From: UMGS1601 sp964617585
Lineage (GTDB): Bacteria > Bacillota > Clostridia > Oscillospirales > Ruminococcaceae
Length of the DNA stretch: 60,870 nt
Assembly: GCA_964617585.1 (NCBI GenBank)
Contig: CAZTXS010000008.1
Coordinates: forward strand, 1 to 60,870
Reading direction: 5' to 3'
Below, piece by piece: positions 16,158 to 24,444 of the stretch; positions within the stretch are counted from its first letter, which is position 1, and each line of letters starts with the position of its first letter. The position numbers and the translations under genes are program-made. A model generated the notes under the pieces. It was given only the letters and a program-made list of their open reading frames with translations. It had not been told where the DNA came from and did not search any database.

Positions 16158-17519
16158 ATGAGTACGATTTGTGCCGTATCGACGCCTAACGCTGTCGGCG
16201 GAATATCTGTGATAAGAATAAGCGGCTGCGACGCTGTTAAAATTGCCGAAAATGTTTTCGTTCCGTTTTCAAAAAAGCCTGTTTCAGAAATGAAGGGTCA
16301 CACCTGCGCTTACGGAAAGGTAGTTTCAGAAGGTAAAACTATTGACGACGCCGTTCTGACCGTTTTTCTCGCTCCGAAAAGCTATACGGGTGAAAACACT
16401 GCCGAGATTTCCTGTCACGGCGGTATTTTCGTTACTCAAGAGGTTTTAAGGGCTTGCATTGCCGCAGGCGCCCAGCCTGCCCAGCCGGGAGAGTTTACAA
16501 AAAGGGCATTCCTGAACGGGAAGCTTTCGCTTACTCAGGCTGAAGCGGTTATGGAAGTGATTTCCGCCCAGGGAAAACAAGCTTTAAACAGCGCTCACTT
16601 GGCGCATGAAGGAATTCTTTTTAAAAGAATAAAGGATATTACAAACAAGCTGGTTACTGTTTTGGCGGAGCTTGCGGCGTGGGTTGATTACCCTGAGGAG
16701 GATCTTCCCGAGGTTGAGGACGAAACGTTAATTGCTTCGCTGACGGGTTATGTTTCTCAGCTGGATAAAATTTTGAACGACTATGACAGCGGATTGATTT
16801 TCAGACAAGGAGTCGATACCGCCATTGTAGGACGTGCGAACGTGGGAAAGTCTTCGCTTATGAATATGCTTCTTGGGTTTGAGCGGTCTATTGTGACTGA
16901 TATTGCCGGAACTACAAGGGATATTGTCGAAGAATCGGCAAGGCTGGGAGAGATTATACTCAGGCTTTCGGATACGGCGGGTATTCGTGAAACGGACGAC
17001 GCTGTAGAGAGCGCCGGGGTAAATCTTGCTAAGAAAAAGCTTGACTGCGCAAGACTTGTAATAGCTGTTTTTGACGCAAGCTGTGAACTAACCGATGAGG
17101 ATGAAAGGATTCTTCATGAAATTAAAGAGAAGCAGGCAGTTATTGTCTTAAACAAAACCGACCTTGATAACAAAATCTCTGAGGAAAGCTTTAAAAAGCT
17201 TAAGAAGCCTGTGGTTTTAGTTTCCGCTAAAGAAAATAGCGGTAAAGAAGAATTGGAAAAAGCGGTTTACTCTGTTCTGCATTTAGATAAGGTTAATACT
17301 GATACCGATGTATTTATAAACGAAAGGCAAAAAAACTGCGTTCAAGCGGCAAAGAAAAATCTGGAAACGGCGCTGGACGCTTTGAAATTCGGCGATACGC
17401 TTGACGCTGTTACGGTTATGATTTCAAAGGCTTGCGATTTTCTGCTTGAGCTGACAGGCGAAAAAACCACCGAAGCGGTTGTTAATCAGGTGTTTAATAA
17501 TTTCTGCGTCGGCAAGTAA
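16158..17519 (+). CDS. mnmE: tRNA modification GTPase MnmE
   Basis: MnmE with MnmG adds carboxymethylaminomethyl groups to the wobble uridine of certain tRNAs. The 453-residue protein has the N-terminal folate-binding domain (STICAVSTPNAVGGISVIRISG), the central helical domain, an inserted G domain (G1 GRANVGKSS; G2 AGTTRD; G3 DTAG; G4 NKTDLD) and the required C-terminal FCVGK. Start ATG 16158 gives the usual MSTICA-type N-terminus. Spacing from the GGGAGG motif is unusually long, with the palindrome between. mnmG starts 17 bases after its stop. Confidence 0.97.
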   Translation: MSTICAVSTPNAVGGISVIRISGCDAVKIAENVFVPFSKKPVSEMKGHTCAYGKVVSEGKTIDDAVLTVFLAPKSYTGENTAEISCHGGIFVTQEVLRACIAAGAQPAQPGEFTKRAFLNGKLSLTQAEAVMEVISAQGKQALNSAHLAHEGILFKRIKDITNKLVTVLAELAAWVDYPEEDLPEVEDETLIASLTGYVSQLDKILNDYDSGLIFRQGVDTAIVGRANVGKSSLMNMLLGFERSIVTDIAGTTRDIVEESARLGEIILRLSDTAGIRETDDAVESAGVNLAKKKLDCARLVIAVFDASCELTDEDERILHEIKEKQAVIVLNKTDLDNKISEESFKKLKKPVVLVSAKENSGKEELEKAVYSVLHLDKVNTDTDVFINERQKNCVQAAKKNLETALDALKFGDTLDAVTVMISKACDFLLELTGEKTTEAVVNQVFNNFCVGK

Positions 17520-17535
17520 AAAAATGAGGTATTTT

Positions 17536-19413
17536 ATGTTTTTAGAACATTATGATATTATAGTTGTGGGAGCGGGTCATGCAGGCTGTGAAGCGGCTCT
17601 CGCCTCGGCAAGATTGGGGGCTAAGACCGCTCTGTTCACTCTTACTCTTGACGCTTTGGCGAATATGCCGTGCAATCCGTCCATAGGCGGAACAGCCAAA
17701 GGGCACTTGGTCCGTGAAGTTGACGCTCTTGGAGGCGAAATGGGAAAAGCGGCGGACGCCACGTTTCTCCAGAGCCGAATACTTAACAGAGGAAGAGGAC
17801 CTGCCGTTCACAGCCTTAGGGTTCAGGCTGACAGAACCCGTTATCATGAATATATGAAAAAGGTTGTCGAATCGCAGGAGAATCTTGACTTAAAGCAGGG
17901 TGAGGTCGTTAAAGTTCTGTCCGAGAACGGAAAAATAACCGGCGTTCAGACAAGAATCGGCAGTAAGTTTTCTGCAAAGGCTGTTATCATATGTTCGGGT
18001 ACATATCTCAAGGGAAAGGTTTTTGTAGGAAAAAGCTCCTATGAAAGCGGTCCTGATGCGGTCGCTCCGGCAAATTTATTATCGGACAGCCTGAAGGAAC
18101 TCGGAATAACCTTAAGAAGATTTAAGACGGGAACTCCTGCCAGAGTTCACCGCCGTTCCATTGACTTTGATAAGCTTCAAAAGCAGGACGGAGATGAGGA
18201 GATTGTTCCCTTCTCGTTCGAAAATAAGAAAGAGCTGAAAAACAAGGTTTCCTGCTATATAGGATACACTAATGAGAAAACTCACAAGGTTATTCTTGAT
18301 AACATAAAGCGTTCGGCTATGTACGGGGGTCAGATTGAAGGCATAGGTCCTAGGTATTGTCCGTCTATAGAGGATAAGATTATGAGATTTTCCGACAAGC
18401 CCCGGCATCAGTTCTTTATCGAGCCTATGGGATTGGACACTGATGAGTATTATCTTCAGGGAATGTCTACTTCCCTTCCCGAAGATGTTCAGATAGAATT
18501 TTTAAGAACCATTGAGGGGCTTGAAAACGTTGAGATTATGAGAAACGCCTATGCGATAGAATATGACTGCTGCGACCCTACCGAACTTTTGCCGACCCTT
18601 GAGTTTAAAGGGGTTCCGGGGCTTTTCGGGGCAGGTCAGTTCAACGGTACGTCAGGCTATGAGGAAGCCGCTGCGCAGGGGCTTATTGCCGGAATAAACG
18701 CATACAGGGGGATAAACGGAAAGGACGGGCTTATTCTGGATCGTGCAAGCTCGTATATAGGAACGCTTATTGACGACCTCGTAACAAAGGGCTGTATGGA
18801 TCCTTATAGAATGTTGACCTCAAGAAGCGAATACCGTCTGCTTCTTCGTCAGGATAACGCCGACCAAAGGCTTACTCCTATAGGCTATGAAGTAGGGCTT
18901 ATAAGCAAAGAGAGATATAGCCGTTTAATTGACAAGGTTAATCAGATTGAAGCCGAGGTCAAACGTCTTTTGAAAGTAAATGTTTCTCCTAAAGACGCAA
19001 ATGAATATTTGGAGAAATGCTCGACAGAGCCTTTGCAGACAGGAGCTAAGCTGGCGCAGATAATAAGACGTCCTCAGTGCACATATGACGGAACGGCTTT
19101 TTTAGATGAAAACCGCCCCGAGCTTCCGAAAGAAGTCAGAGAACAGGTTGATCTTAATATAAAGTACGAGGGTTATATAAAAATTCAGCTTGAACAGGTT
19201 GAGCAGATGAGAAAGCTTGAGAGAAAGGCTTTGCCTGCCGATCTGGACTATTCGCAGATAAAAGGGCTTCGGCTCGAAGCTATTGAAAAGCTCAATAAAA
19301 TTAAACCTATGAGCGTAGGTCAGGCAAGCCGTATTTCAGGGGTTAATCCTGCCGACATATCGGTGCTTTTGGTGTGGATTGAGCAAAATCGCAGGGCTAA
19401 AAACGATAAATAA
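17536..19413 (+). CDS. mnmG: tRNA uridine-5-carboxymethylaminomethyl enzyme MnmG (GidA)
   Basis: MnmG is the FAD-dependent partner of MnmE. The 625-residue protein begins MFLEHYDIIVVGAGHAGCEAALA with the GxGxxG dinucleotide fold, and has NPSIGGTAKGHLVREVDALGG and the C-terminal helical MnmE-binding domain (GLRLEAIEKLNKIKP). The frame is open upstream into mnmE, but GAGG at 17527-17530 fixes ATG 17536. Length matches the family. It forms the standard mnmE-mnmG-rsmG run. Confidence 0.97.
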   Translation: MFLEHYDIIVVGAGHAGCEAALASARLGAKTALFTLTLDALANMPCNPSIGGTAKGHLVREVDALGGEMGKAADATFLQSRILNRGRGPAVHSLRVQADRTRYHEYMKKVVESQENLDLKQGEVVKVLSENGKITGVQTRIGSKFSAKAVIICSGTYLKGKVFVGKSSYESGPDAVAPANLLSDSLKELGITLRRFKTGTPARVHRRSIDFDKLQKQDGDEEIVPFSFENKKELKNKVSCYIGYTNEKTHKVILDNIKRSAMYGGQIEGIGPRYCPSIEDKIMRFSDKPRHQFFIEPMGLDTDEYYLQGMSTSLPEDVQIEFLRTIEGLENVEIMRNAYAIEYDCCDPTELLPTLEFKGVPGLFGAGQFNGTSGYEEAAAQGLIAGINAYRGINGKDGLILDRASSYIGTLIDDLVTKGCMDPYRMLTSRSEYRLLLRQDNADQRLTPIGYEVGLISKERYSRLIDKVNQIEAEVKRLLKVNVSPKDANEYLEKCSTEPLQTGAKLAQIIRRPQCTYDGTAFLDENRPELPKEVREQVDLNIKYEGYIKIQLEQVEQMRKLERKALPADLDYSQIKGLRLEAIEKLNKIKPMSVGQASRISGVNPADISVLLVWIEQNRRAKNDK

Positions 19414-19436
19414 CATGATTAAAGCAGGTCTGATTT

Positions 19437-20150
19437 ATGATAATTGAAAGGCAAGAGTTTATAAAGCTCTTTGAAAGCAAAAATATTTCGGTGGACAATA
19501 ATCAGTATGATAAGCTTTATAAGTATTCGGAAATTCTGATTAAATGGAATAAAATGGTTAACCTTACTGCTATTTTATCCCCTGAGGACATATCTCAGAA
19601 GCACTTTTTGGACAGCGTTCTTCCATTTTCCCTTTTTGAAGTCAAAAAGGGAGCAAAGCTTATAGATATAGGTACAGGAGCGGGCTTTCCATCCTGTCCT
19701 TTGAAAATTTTCAGAAAGGATATTCATATTACCCTGCTCGACAGTCTAAACAAGAGGATAAGGTTTTTGCAGGCTTTGTCCGGCGAGCTTGGTTTAGACG
19801 CCGAATGTATTCACGGGAGAGCGGAAGAGCTCGGACGCAGAGATGAATACAGAGAAAACTTTGACATTGCGACCGCAAGAGCTGTTGCCTCGCTGCCCAT
19901 GCTGTGTGAATATTGTCTGCCGTTCGTTAAAACGGGCGGATATTTCATAGCATTGAAAGGAGGAAACAGCCGCGAGGAAATAACCGCTTCTGAAAATGCC
20001 GTTTCCGTGCTTGGAGGGAAATTTGACAAAATAATAGATTATTCTCTTCCTAACGGTGATAAACGAACTTTAATTGCAATAAAAAAAATATCGCAAACTG
20101 CGAGTAAATATCCCAGAAACAAAGGACAAATAACAAAAAAACCGCTTTAA
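19437..20150 (+). CDS. rsmG: 16S rRNA (guanine-527-N7) methyltransferase RsmG (GidB)
   Basis: The 237-residue protein has the SAM-binding motif LIDIGTGAGFPSCPLKI near residue 75 and the RsmG segments NKMVNLTAI and ATARAVASLPMLCEYCLPFVKTGG. It methylates G527 of 16S rRNA; loss gives low-level streptomycin resistance in other bacteria. It follows mnmG by 23 bases. Its stop is followed by a small TGCCTG-AA-CAGGCA hairpin (20153-20166). Confidence 0.95.
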   Translation: MIIERQEFIKLFESKNISVDNNQYDKLYKYSEILIKWNKMVNLTAILSPEDISQKHFLDSVLPFSLFEVKKGAKLIDIGTGAGFPSCPLKIFRKDIHITLLDSLNKRIRFLQALSGELGLDAECIHGRAEELGRRDEYRENFDIATARAVASLPMLCEYCLPFVKTGGYFIALKGGNSREEITASENAVSVLGGKFDKIIDYSLPNGDKRTLIAIKKISQTASKYPRNKGQITKKPL

Positions 20151-20327
20151 TTTGCCTGAACAGGCAGATGAAAGACGGCTTTTGTCGCATATGAAAGAAG
20201 AAACACTCTGGAAATAATGTATATCAGATGTTACAATACTTTTATAGCGATGGTAAGCTTGCGTCGGAGAAACAGGCTGTATTTACCTTTCGCTGTACGG
20301 TGTAAAAAGTTTTGGGAGGACATCAAA

Positions 20328-21158
20328 ATGGTTAATTTTGCGGCAAAGCAGAGAGAGAAAGAAATAAACAAGGTTTTAGAGATCGGTATATCTCTTATCA
20401 AGCCGAATCCGAGTCAGCCGAGAAAATGCTTTTATTCGGACGAGCTTACGAAGCTTGCGAAAAGCATTTCGCAGGAGGGAATTCTTCAGCCCTTGATTAT
20501 CAGGATAAACGACGGCGAGTACGAGCTTGTTTCCGGGGAACGCAGGCTCAGGGCGGCAAAGATAGCGGGGCTTAAAACCGTTCCCTGCATTATAATGAAC
20601 ATGACCGAGAGAAATTCAGCGCTTATGGCGTTGGTTGAGAATATACAGAGAGAGGACCTTTCGTTTTTTGAGGAAGCAATCGCAATTCAGTCGCTTATTT
20701 CCGTATACGGGATGACGCAGGAGGACGCAGCTATACGTTTGGGTATCGCCCAGTCAACGGTAGCTAACAAGCTTAGGCTTTTGCGGCTTCCGGGCGATGA
20801 ACAGCAGGTTATAATGGATATGGGACTCAGCGAACGTCATGCGAGAGCTTTATTGAAGCTTGAATCAAAAAGTGACAGAATAGACGTCCTGGAGCGCATA
20901 CATAAGTACAAGCTTAATGTTGAGATGACCGAAGCCTATATAAATAAGCTTTTAGAGGGAAAGAAAAAGAAGGAGTCTTATAAGAAACGCTCTCCTATTC
21001 TGAAGGACGTAAGGCTTTTTGTGAACACTATTAATAAGGCTATCGAAGTTATGCGTCTTTCGGGGGTTGAGGCAAACTCTAAAAAGGTTCAGACGGATAA
21101 CGAAATCACCTATACAATAACTATTCCGATCAGTGAAAACAATTCCCTGAACGTATAA
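20328..21158 (+). CDS. noc: ParB-family nucleoid occlusion protein Noc
   Basis: The 276-residue protein has the ParB CTPase/N-domain (IKPNPSQPRKCFYSDELTKLAKSI; LVSGERRLRAAKIAG, the GERR box; ENIQREDLSFFEEA) and a central helix-turn-helix (MTQEDAAIRLGIAQSTVANKLRLLRL). It is the first of two ParB-like genes and lies between rsmG and soj, the position of noc in Bacillus. Noc coats the nucleoid and blocks division over it. Start ATG 20328 is chosen because of GGGAGGA before it; the frame stays open about 110 bases upstream without homology. The second ParB (22138) is the Spo0J-type. Confidence 0.85.
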   Translation: MVNFAAKQREKEINKVLEIGISLIKPNPSQPRKCFYSDELTKLAKSISQEGILQPLIIRINDGEYELVSGERRLRAAKIAGLKTVPCIIMNMTERNSALMALVENIQREDLSFFEEAIAIQSLISVYGMTQEDAAIRLGIAQSTVANKLRLLRLPGDEQQVIMDMGLSERHARALLKLESKSDRIDVLERIHKYKLNVEMTEAYINKLLEGKKKKESYKKRSPILKDVRLFVNTINKAIEVMRLSGVEANSKKVQTDNEITYTITIPISENNSLNV

Positions 21159-21180
21159 TGACGGGTAAGCCCTTATTGAA
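21159..21180 (-). repeat. Solo terminal hairpin of the interspersed repeat (P1)
   Basis: TGACGGGTAAGCCCTTATTGAA follows the noc stop codon directly and abuts the first parS site. It matches only the terminal hairpin of the full-length repeat. Confidence 0.75.
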
Positions 21181-21196
21181 TGTTTCACGTGGAACA
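21181..21196. promoter_or_regulatory. parS site 1
   Basis: TGTTTCACGTGGAACA; its reverse complement TGTTCCACGTGAAACA is a classic parS sequence. ParB loads here as a CTP-dependent clamp for origin segregation. Confidence 0.95.
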
Positions 21197-21214
21197 TATA
21201 AATTTCGACAGGAT

Positions 21215-21230
21215 TGTTTCACGTGGAACA
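21215..21230. promoter_or_regulatory. parS site 2
   Basis: This is a second identical TGTTTCACGTGGAACA, in the same orientation, 34 bases from the first and about 16 bases before the soj -35 box. Confidence 0.95.
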
Positions 21231-21245
21231 ATTTAAAATAAAAAC

Positions 21246-21274
21246 TTGCAAAACAATAAAAACACTGCTATAAT
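21246..21274 (+). promoter_or_regulatory. soj-parB promoter
   Basis: TTGCAA (21246-21251), a 17-base spacer and a perfect TATAAT (21269-21274) lie directly after the parS pair. Confidence 0.7.
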
Positions 21275-21307
21275 AGTTAAGTCGAACAATCGGCTTAACT
21301 ATTTTTT
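21274..21307 (+). terminator. Hairpin overlapping the soj -10 box
   Basis: TAGTTAAG (21274-21281) pairs with CTTAACTA (21294-21301), then six T. Its left arm starts at the last base of the -10 box, so RNA started at the soj promoter would lack most of that arm. It probably ends transcripts coming from noc. Confidence 0.65.
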
Positions 21308-21344
21308 ATGAGAAAAAAGGAGAGCTTTCGGGCTTAGATTTAAT

Positions 21345-22136
21345 ATGGGTAAAGTAATAGCGGTATCCAATCAAAAGGGCGGCGTAGGAAAGTCGACTAC
21401 TGCGGTAAATCTTGCCGCTGCGCTCGGATTGAAAGGAAAAAAGGTTCTGGTGATAGATTTTGACCCTCAGGGGAATACTACAACCAGCTTCGGAATAGAA
21501 AAACGAAGAATCAGGAACACGGTTTATGAAGCGGTTATAGGAAACTGCCGTATGGTGGAAGCTATTGTTGCAACTCAGTTTAGAGGAGTTTCTGTCGTAC
21601 CCGCAACGCAGACGCTTTCGGGGGCGGCGGTCGAGCTTTTGGAGCTTGACAGGCGGTCGCTCCGGCTGAAAATGCAGATTCTGACCGTAAAGGACGACTT
21701 TGACTACATTTTTATAGACTGCCCTCCCACGCTTGATTTGATTACGATAAACGCTTTGGCAGCCTGCGACAGCGTGATAATTCCGATACAATGCGAATTT
21801 TTATCACTGGAGGGACTTGTTGAACTTACTGAGGCGATAAATAAGGTCAAAAACAGCTTTAACCCGAACATTGAAATAGACGGTATACTTTTTACTATGT
21901 ATGTAAAAAGATACAACCTGACGGCTCAGGTCGTTGAAGAGGTCAAAAAGCACTTTCCTAAAACGGTTTATAAAACGGTAATACCGAGAAATATTGCGAT
22001 TTCCGAAGCGCCCGGCTTTGGAAAGCCCGTGATGTATTATAATAAAGGCTGTAAGGGTGCAAGCGCTTATCAGGAGCTTGCTGATGAGTTTTTAAAAAAA
22101 GAAAAGAGAAAAAAAGCGATAAATAAGGAGCGTTAA
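21345..22136 (+). CDS. soj: Chromosome partitioning ATPase Soj/ParA
   Basis: The 263-residue protein has the deviant Walker A KGGVGKSTTAVNLAAAL at residues 11-27, Walker A' DFDPQGNTTT and Walker B YIFIDCPPTLDLITINAL. ParA dimers on DNA move ParB-parS complexes and in Bacillus Soj also regulates DnaA. It overlaps the end region of its partner: parB begins one base after the stop, so the two are co-translated. It has its own promoter just after the parS pair. Confidence 0.96.
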   Translation: MGKVIAVSNQKGGVGKSTTAVNLAAALGLKGKKVLVIDFDPQGNTTTSFGIEKRRIRNTVYEAVIGNCRMVEAIVATQFRGVSVVPATQTLSGAAVELLELDRRSLRLKMQILTVKDDFDYIFIDCPPTLDLITINALAACDSVIIPIQCEFLSLEGLVELTEAINKVKNSFNPNIEIDGILFTMYVKRYNLTAQVVEEVKKHFPKTVYKTVIPRNIAISEAPGFGKPVMYYNKGCKGASAYQELADEFLKKEKRKKAINKER

Positions 22137-22137
22137 T

Positions 22138-23007
22138 ATGGCAAAAAAACGACTTGGGAAAGGTATGGACGCACTTTTCTCTGATAGCGGCGAAGAAAAG
22201 ATTTCGGCTTCAGCGTCTGCGAATACTTTAAGGCTTTCCGAGATTGAACCGAATAAATCGCAGCCCAGGGCTGAATTTGATGATGAGGCTATAATCAGCC
22301 TTGCGGATTCCGTCCGTCAGTACGGGGTTTTACAGCCGATTTTGGTCAGACCGCTTCCGACGGGCGGCTATCAGATAGTCGCCGGAGAACGCAGGTGGCG
22401 CGCCGCAAGAATAGCAGGGCTGAGCGAGATTCCCGTTTTAATCAAAGAAATGAGCGATTTTGAAACAATGCAGGTCGCTTTAATAGAAAATCTTCAAAGG
22501 GAGGACCTAAATCCTATTGAAGAAGCTCTCGGCTATGAACAGCTTATGAACAAATATAATATGACTCAGGAGCAGGTTTCACAGGCTCTGGGAAAATCAC
22601 GTCCGGCAATCGCAAATGCGCTTAGACTGCTTAAGCTGGATGAGAAAACAAAGGAATTGGTAAAAAAAGGAGAATTGTCCGCAGGTCATGCCAAGGCTTT
22701 AGTCGGCGTTGAAGATTTAAAGCTCAGGCGAGAGCTTATAAAGAAAATAACGGCGGACAAGCTTTCAGTGAGGCAGTTGGAAAAGATAATTTCAAACGGC
22801 GAAAAAAATATAGACCGAAAGCAGACGTCTATTCGCTATTCAAATCCTTTTGCAGCCGAGCTTGAGGTTGCCCTTCATTCGGCTTTCGGACAAAAGACGG
22901 AAGTAACCTCCGGAGCGGACGGAAGCTACACTATAAAAATTAAAATAAAAAACAAAGAGGAGCTGGACGAGTTTCTCAAAAACTGCGGAGCGAATCTTAA
23001 CAGATAA
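22138..23007 (+). CDS. parB: Chromosome partitioning protein ParB/Spo0J
   Basis: The 289-residue protein starts MAKKRLGKGMDALFSD, the ParB N-terminal ParA-stimulating motif. It has the CTP-binding GERRWRAARIAGL and ENLQREDLNPIEEA boxes and the KorB-type helix-turn-helix (MTQEQVSQALGKSRPAIANALRLLKL). It binds the parS pair upstream of soj. Length and layout are standard. serS follows after 20 bases and may be co-transcribed. Confidence 0.96.
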   Translation: MAKKRLGKGMDALFSDSGEEKISASASANTLRLSEIEPNKSQPRAEFDDEAIISLADSVRQYGVLQPILVRPLPTGGYQIVAGERRWRAARIAGLSEIPVLIKEMSDFETMQVALIENLQREDLNPIEEALGYEQLMNKYNMTQEQVSQALGKSRPAIANALRLLKLDEKTKELVKKGELSAGHAKALVGVEDLKLRRELIKKITADKLSVRQLEKIISNGEKNIDRKQTSIRYSNPFAAELEVALHSAFGQKTEVTSGADGSYTIKIKIKNKEELDEFLKNCGANLNR

Positions 23008-23027
23008 TAAATTCAAGGAGAAAAAGT

Positions 23028-24308
23028 ATGCTGGACATTAAATTTTTAAGAGAAAATCCCGACATAGTCAAGGAGAATATCAAAAAGAAGTTTCAGGAGG
23101 AAAAATTAAAGCTGGTTGACGAGGTTATCGAGCTTGATGAAAAGTACAGAAATGTCAAGACCAGATGCGATAATTTAAGAAGCCGTAGAAACAAGATAAG
23201 CAAGCATATAGGCGGTCTTATGGCAAAGGGCGAAAGGGAAGAAGCGGAAAGGGTTAAGACTCAGGTTGCCGATATAAACAGCGAGCTTGCCTCTTTAGAG
23301 GGAAGCGAGGACGAGCTGTCCGATAAGATTCGTGAAAGAATGCTTGTAATTCCCAATATCATAGACGACAGCGTTCCGATAGGCAAGGACGACAGCGAAA
23401 ATGTTGAAATAGAGAAATTCGGCGAGCCGTTTGTGCCTGATTTTGAAGTTCCTTATCACGTTGATATTATGGAAAGCTTAAACGGAATTGATATTGACAG
23501 CGCCAGAAAAACCTCAGGAAACGGGTTTTATTATTTGTGCGGCGATATAGCAAGGCTTCACTCGGCTATTCTTTCATATGCAAGGGATTTCATGATAGAC
23601 AGAGGCTTCACATACTATATTCCTCCGTATATGATAAGAAGCAGCGTTGTTACGGGTGTAATGTCGTTCGCTGAAATGGAAGGTATGATGTATAAGATAG
23701 AGGGTGAGGATCTCTATCTTATCGGCACAAGCGAACACTCTATGATAGGAAAATTTATAGATACTATTTTAAAAGAGGAGGAGCTTCCCAAAACGTTCAC
23801 CAGTTATTCGCCGTGCTTCAGAAAGGAAGTAGGAGCTCACGGAATAGAGGAGAGAGGAGTTTACCGAATTCACCAGTTTGAAAAGCAGGAAATGATTGTT
23901 GTCTGCAAGCCGGAGGACAGCATGAGCTGGTTTGAAAAGCTTTATAACAATACTGTGGACTTTTTCAGAACGCTTGATATTCCGGTCAGAACACTTGAAT
24001 GTTGTTCGGGCGATTTGGCAGATTTAAAGGTTAAGAGTATTGACGTAGAGGCTTGGAGTCCACGTCAGAAAAAGTATTTCGAGGTAGGCTCGTGTTCTAA
24101 TCTGGGCGACGCTCAGGCAAGACGTCTGGGAATAAGAGTTAAGGGAGAGGACGGCAAAAAGTATTTCGCTCATACTCTTAATAATACTGTTGTCGCTCCG
24201 CCGAGAATGTTGATTGCCTTTCTTGAAAATAATCTCAACGAGGACGGAACTATAAGAATTCCACAGGCTTTGAGAATGTATATGGGCGGCAAGGATTTAA
24301 TTAAATAA
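23028..24308 (+). CDS. serS: Serine-tRNA ligase
   Basis: The 426-residue class II synthetase has the long antiparallel coiled coil at residues 25-105 that grips the tRNA long variable arm, followed by the catalytic core with GTSEHSMIG, FRKEVGAHG and FEKQEMIVV motifs and the C-terminal motif 3 region (NNTVVAPPRMLIAFLENN). It charges tRNA-Ser and tRNA-Sec if present. An AAGGAG ribosome-binding site precedes the ATG. No T-box leader is visible, which fits its place behind parB. A terminator follows. Confidence 0.97.
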   Translation: MLDIKFLRENPDIVKENIKKKFQEEKLKLVDEVIELDEKYRNVKTRCDNLRSRRNKISKHIGGLMAKGEREEAERVKTQVADINSELASLEGSEDELSDKIRERMLVIPNIIDDSVPIGKDDSENVEIEKFGEPFVPDFEVPYHVDIMESLNGIDIDSARKTSGNGFYYLCGDIARLHSAILSYARDFMIDRGFTYYIPPYMIRSSVVTGVMSFAEMEGMMYKIEGEDLYLIGTSEHSMIGKFIDTILKEEELPKTFTSYSPCFRKEVGAHGIEERGVYRIHQFEKQEMIVVCKPEDSMSWFEKLYNNTVDFFRTLDIPVRTLECCSGDLADLKVKSIDVEAWSPRQKKYFEVGSCSNLGDAQARRLGIRVKGEDGKKYFAHTLNNTVVAPPRMLIAFLENNLNEDGTIRIPQALRMYMGGKDLIK

Positions 24309-24313
24309 TACGG

Positions 24314-24347
24314 AAAGCGGGTGTTTTTACGTCCGCTTTTATTTTTT
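24314..24347 (+). terminator. Terminator of serS
   Basis: AAAGCGG (24314-24320) pairs with CCGCTTT (24333-24339), followed by a T-rich tract. Confidence 0.85.
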
Positions 24348-24369
24348 TGTGATTTTTTTAACATACTTG

Positions 24370-24398
24370 TTGACTTTAACGGGATAAAATTATATAAT
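24370..24398 (+). promoter_or_regulatory. serC promoter
   Basis: TTGACT (24370-24375), a 17-base spacer and TATAAT (24393-24398), about 47 bases before the serC start codon. Confidence 0.8.
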
Positions 24399-24444
24399 AA
24401 TTAGGTAATTACTTTACAAACAAATAAGATGGAGGGTATCAATC

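Noticed and set aside
20217..20327. N-terminal extension of Noc by 37 residues
   Set aside because: The extension has no ParB similarity, and GGGAGGA before ATG 20328 gives a clear start.
22900..23027. T-box leader for serS (also looked for before glyS, hisS and aspS)
   Set aside because: No AGGGTGG-type T-box motif or leader terminator is visible; serS and aspS lie within operons.
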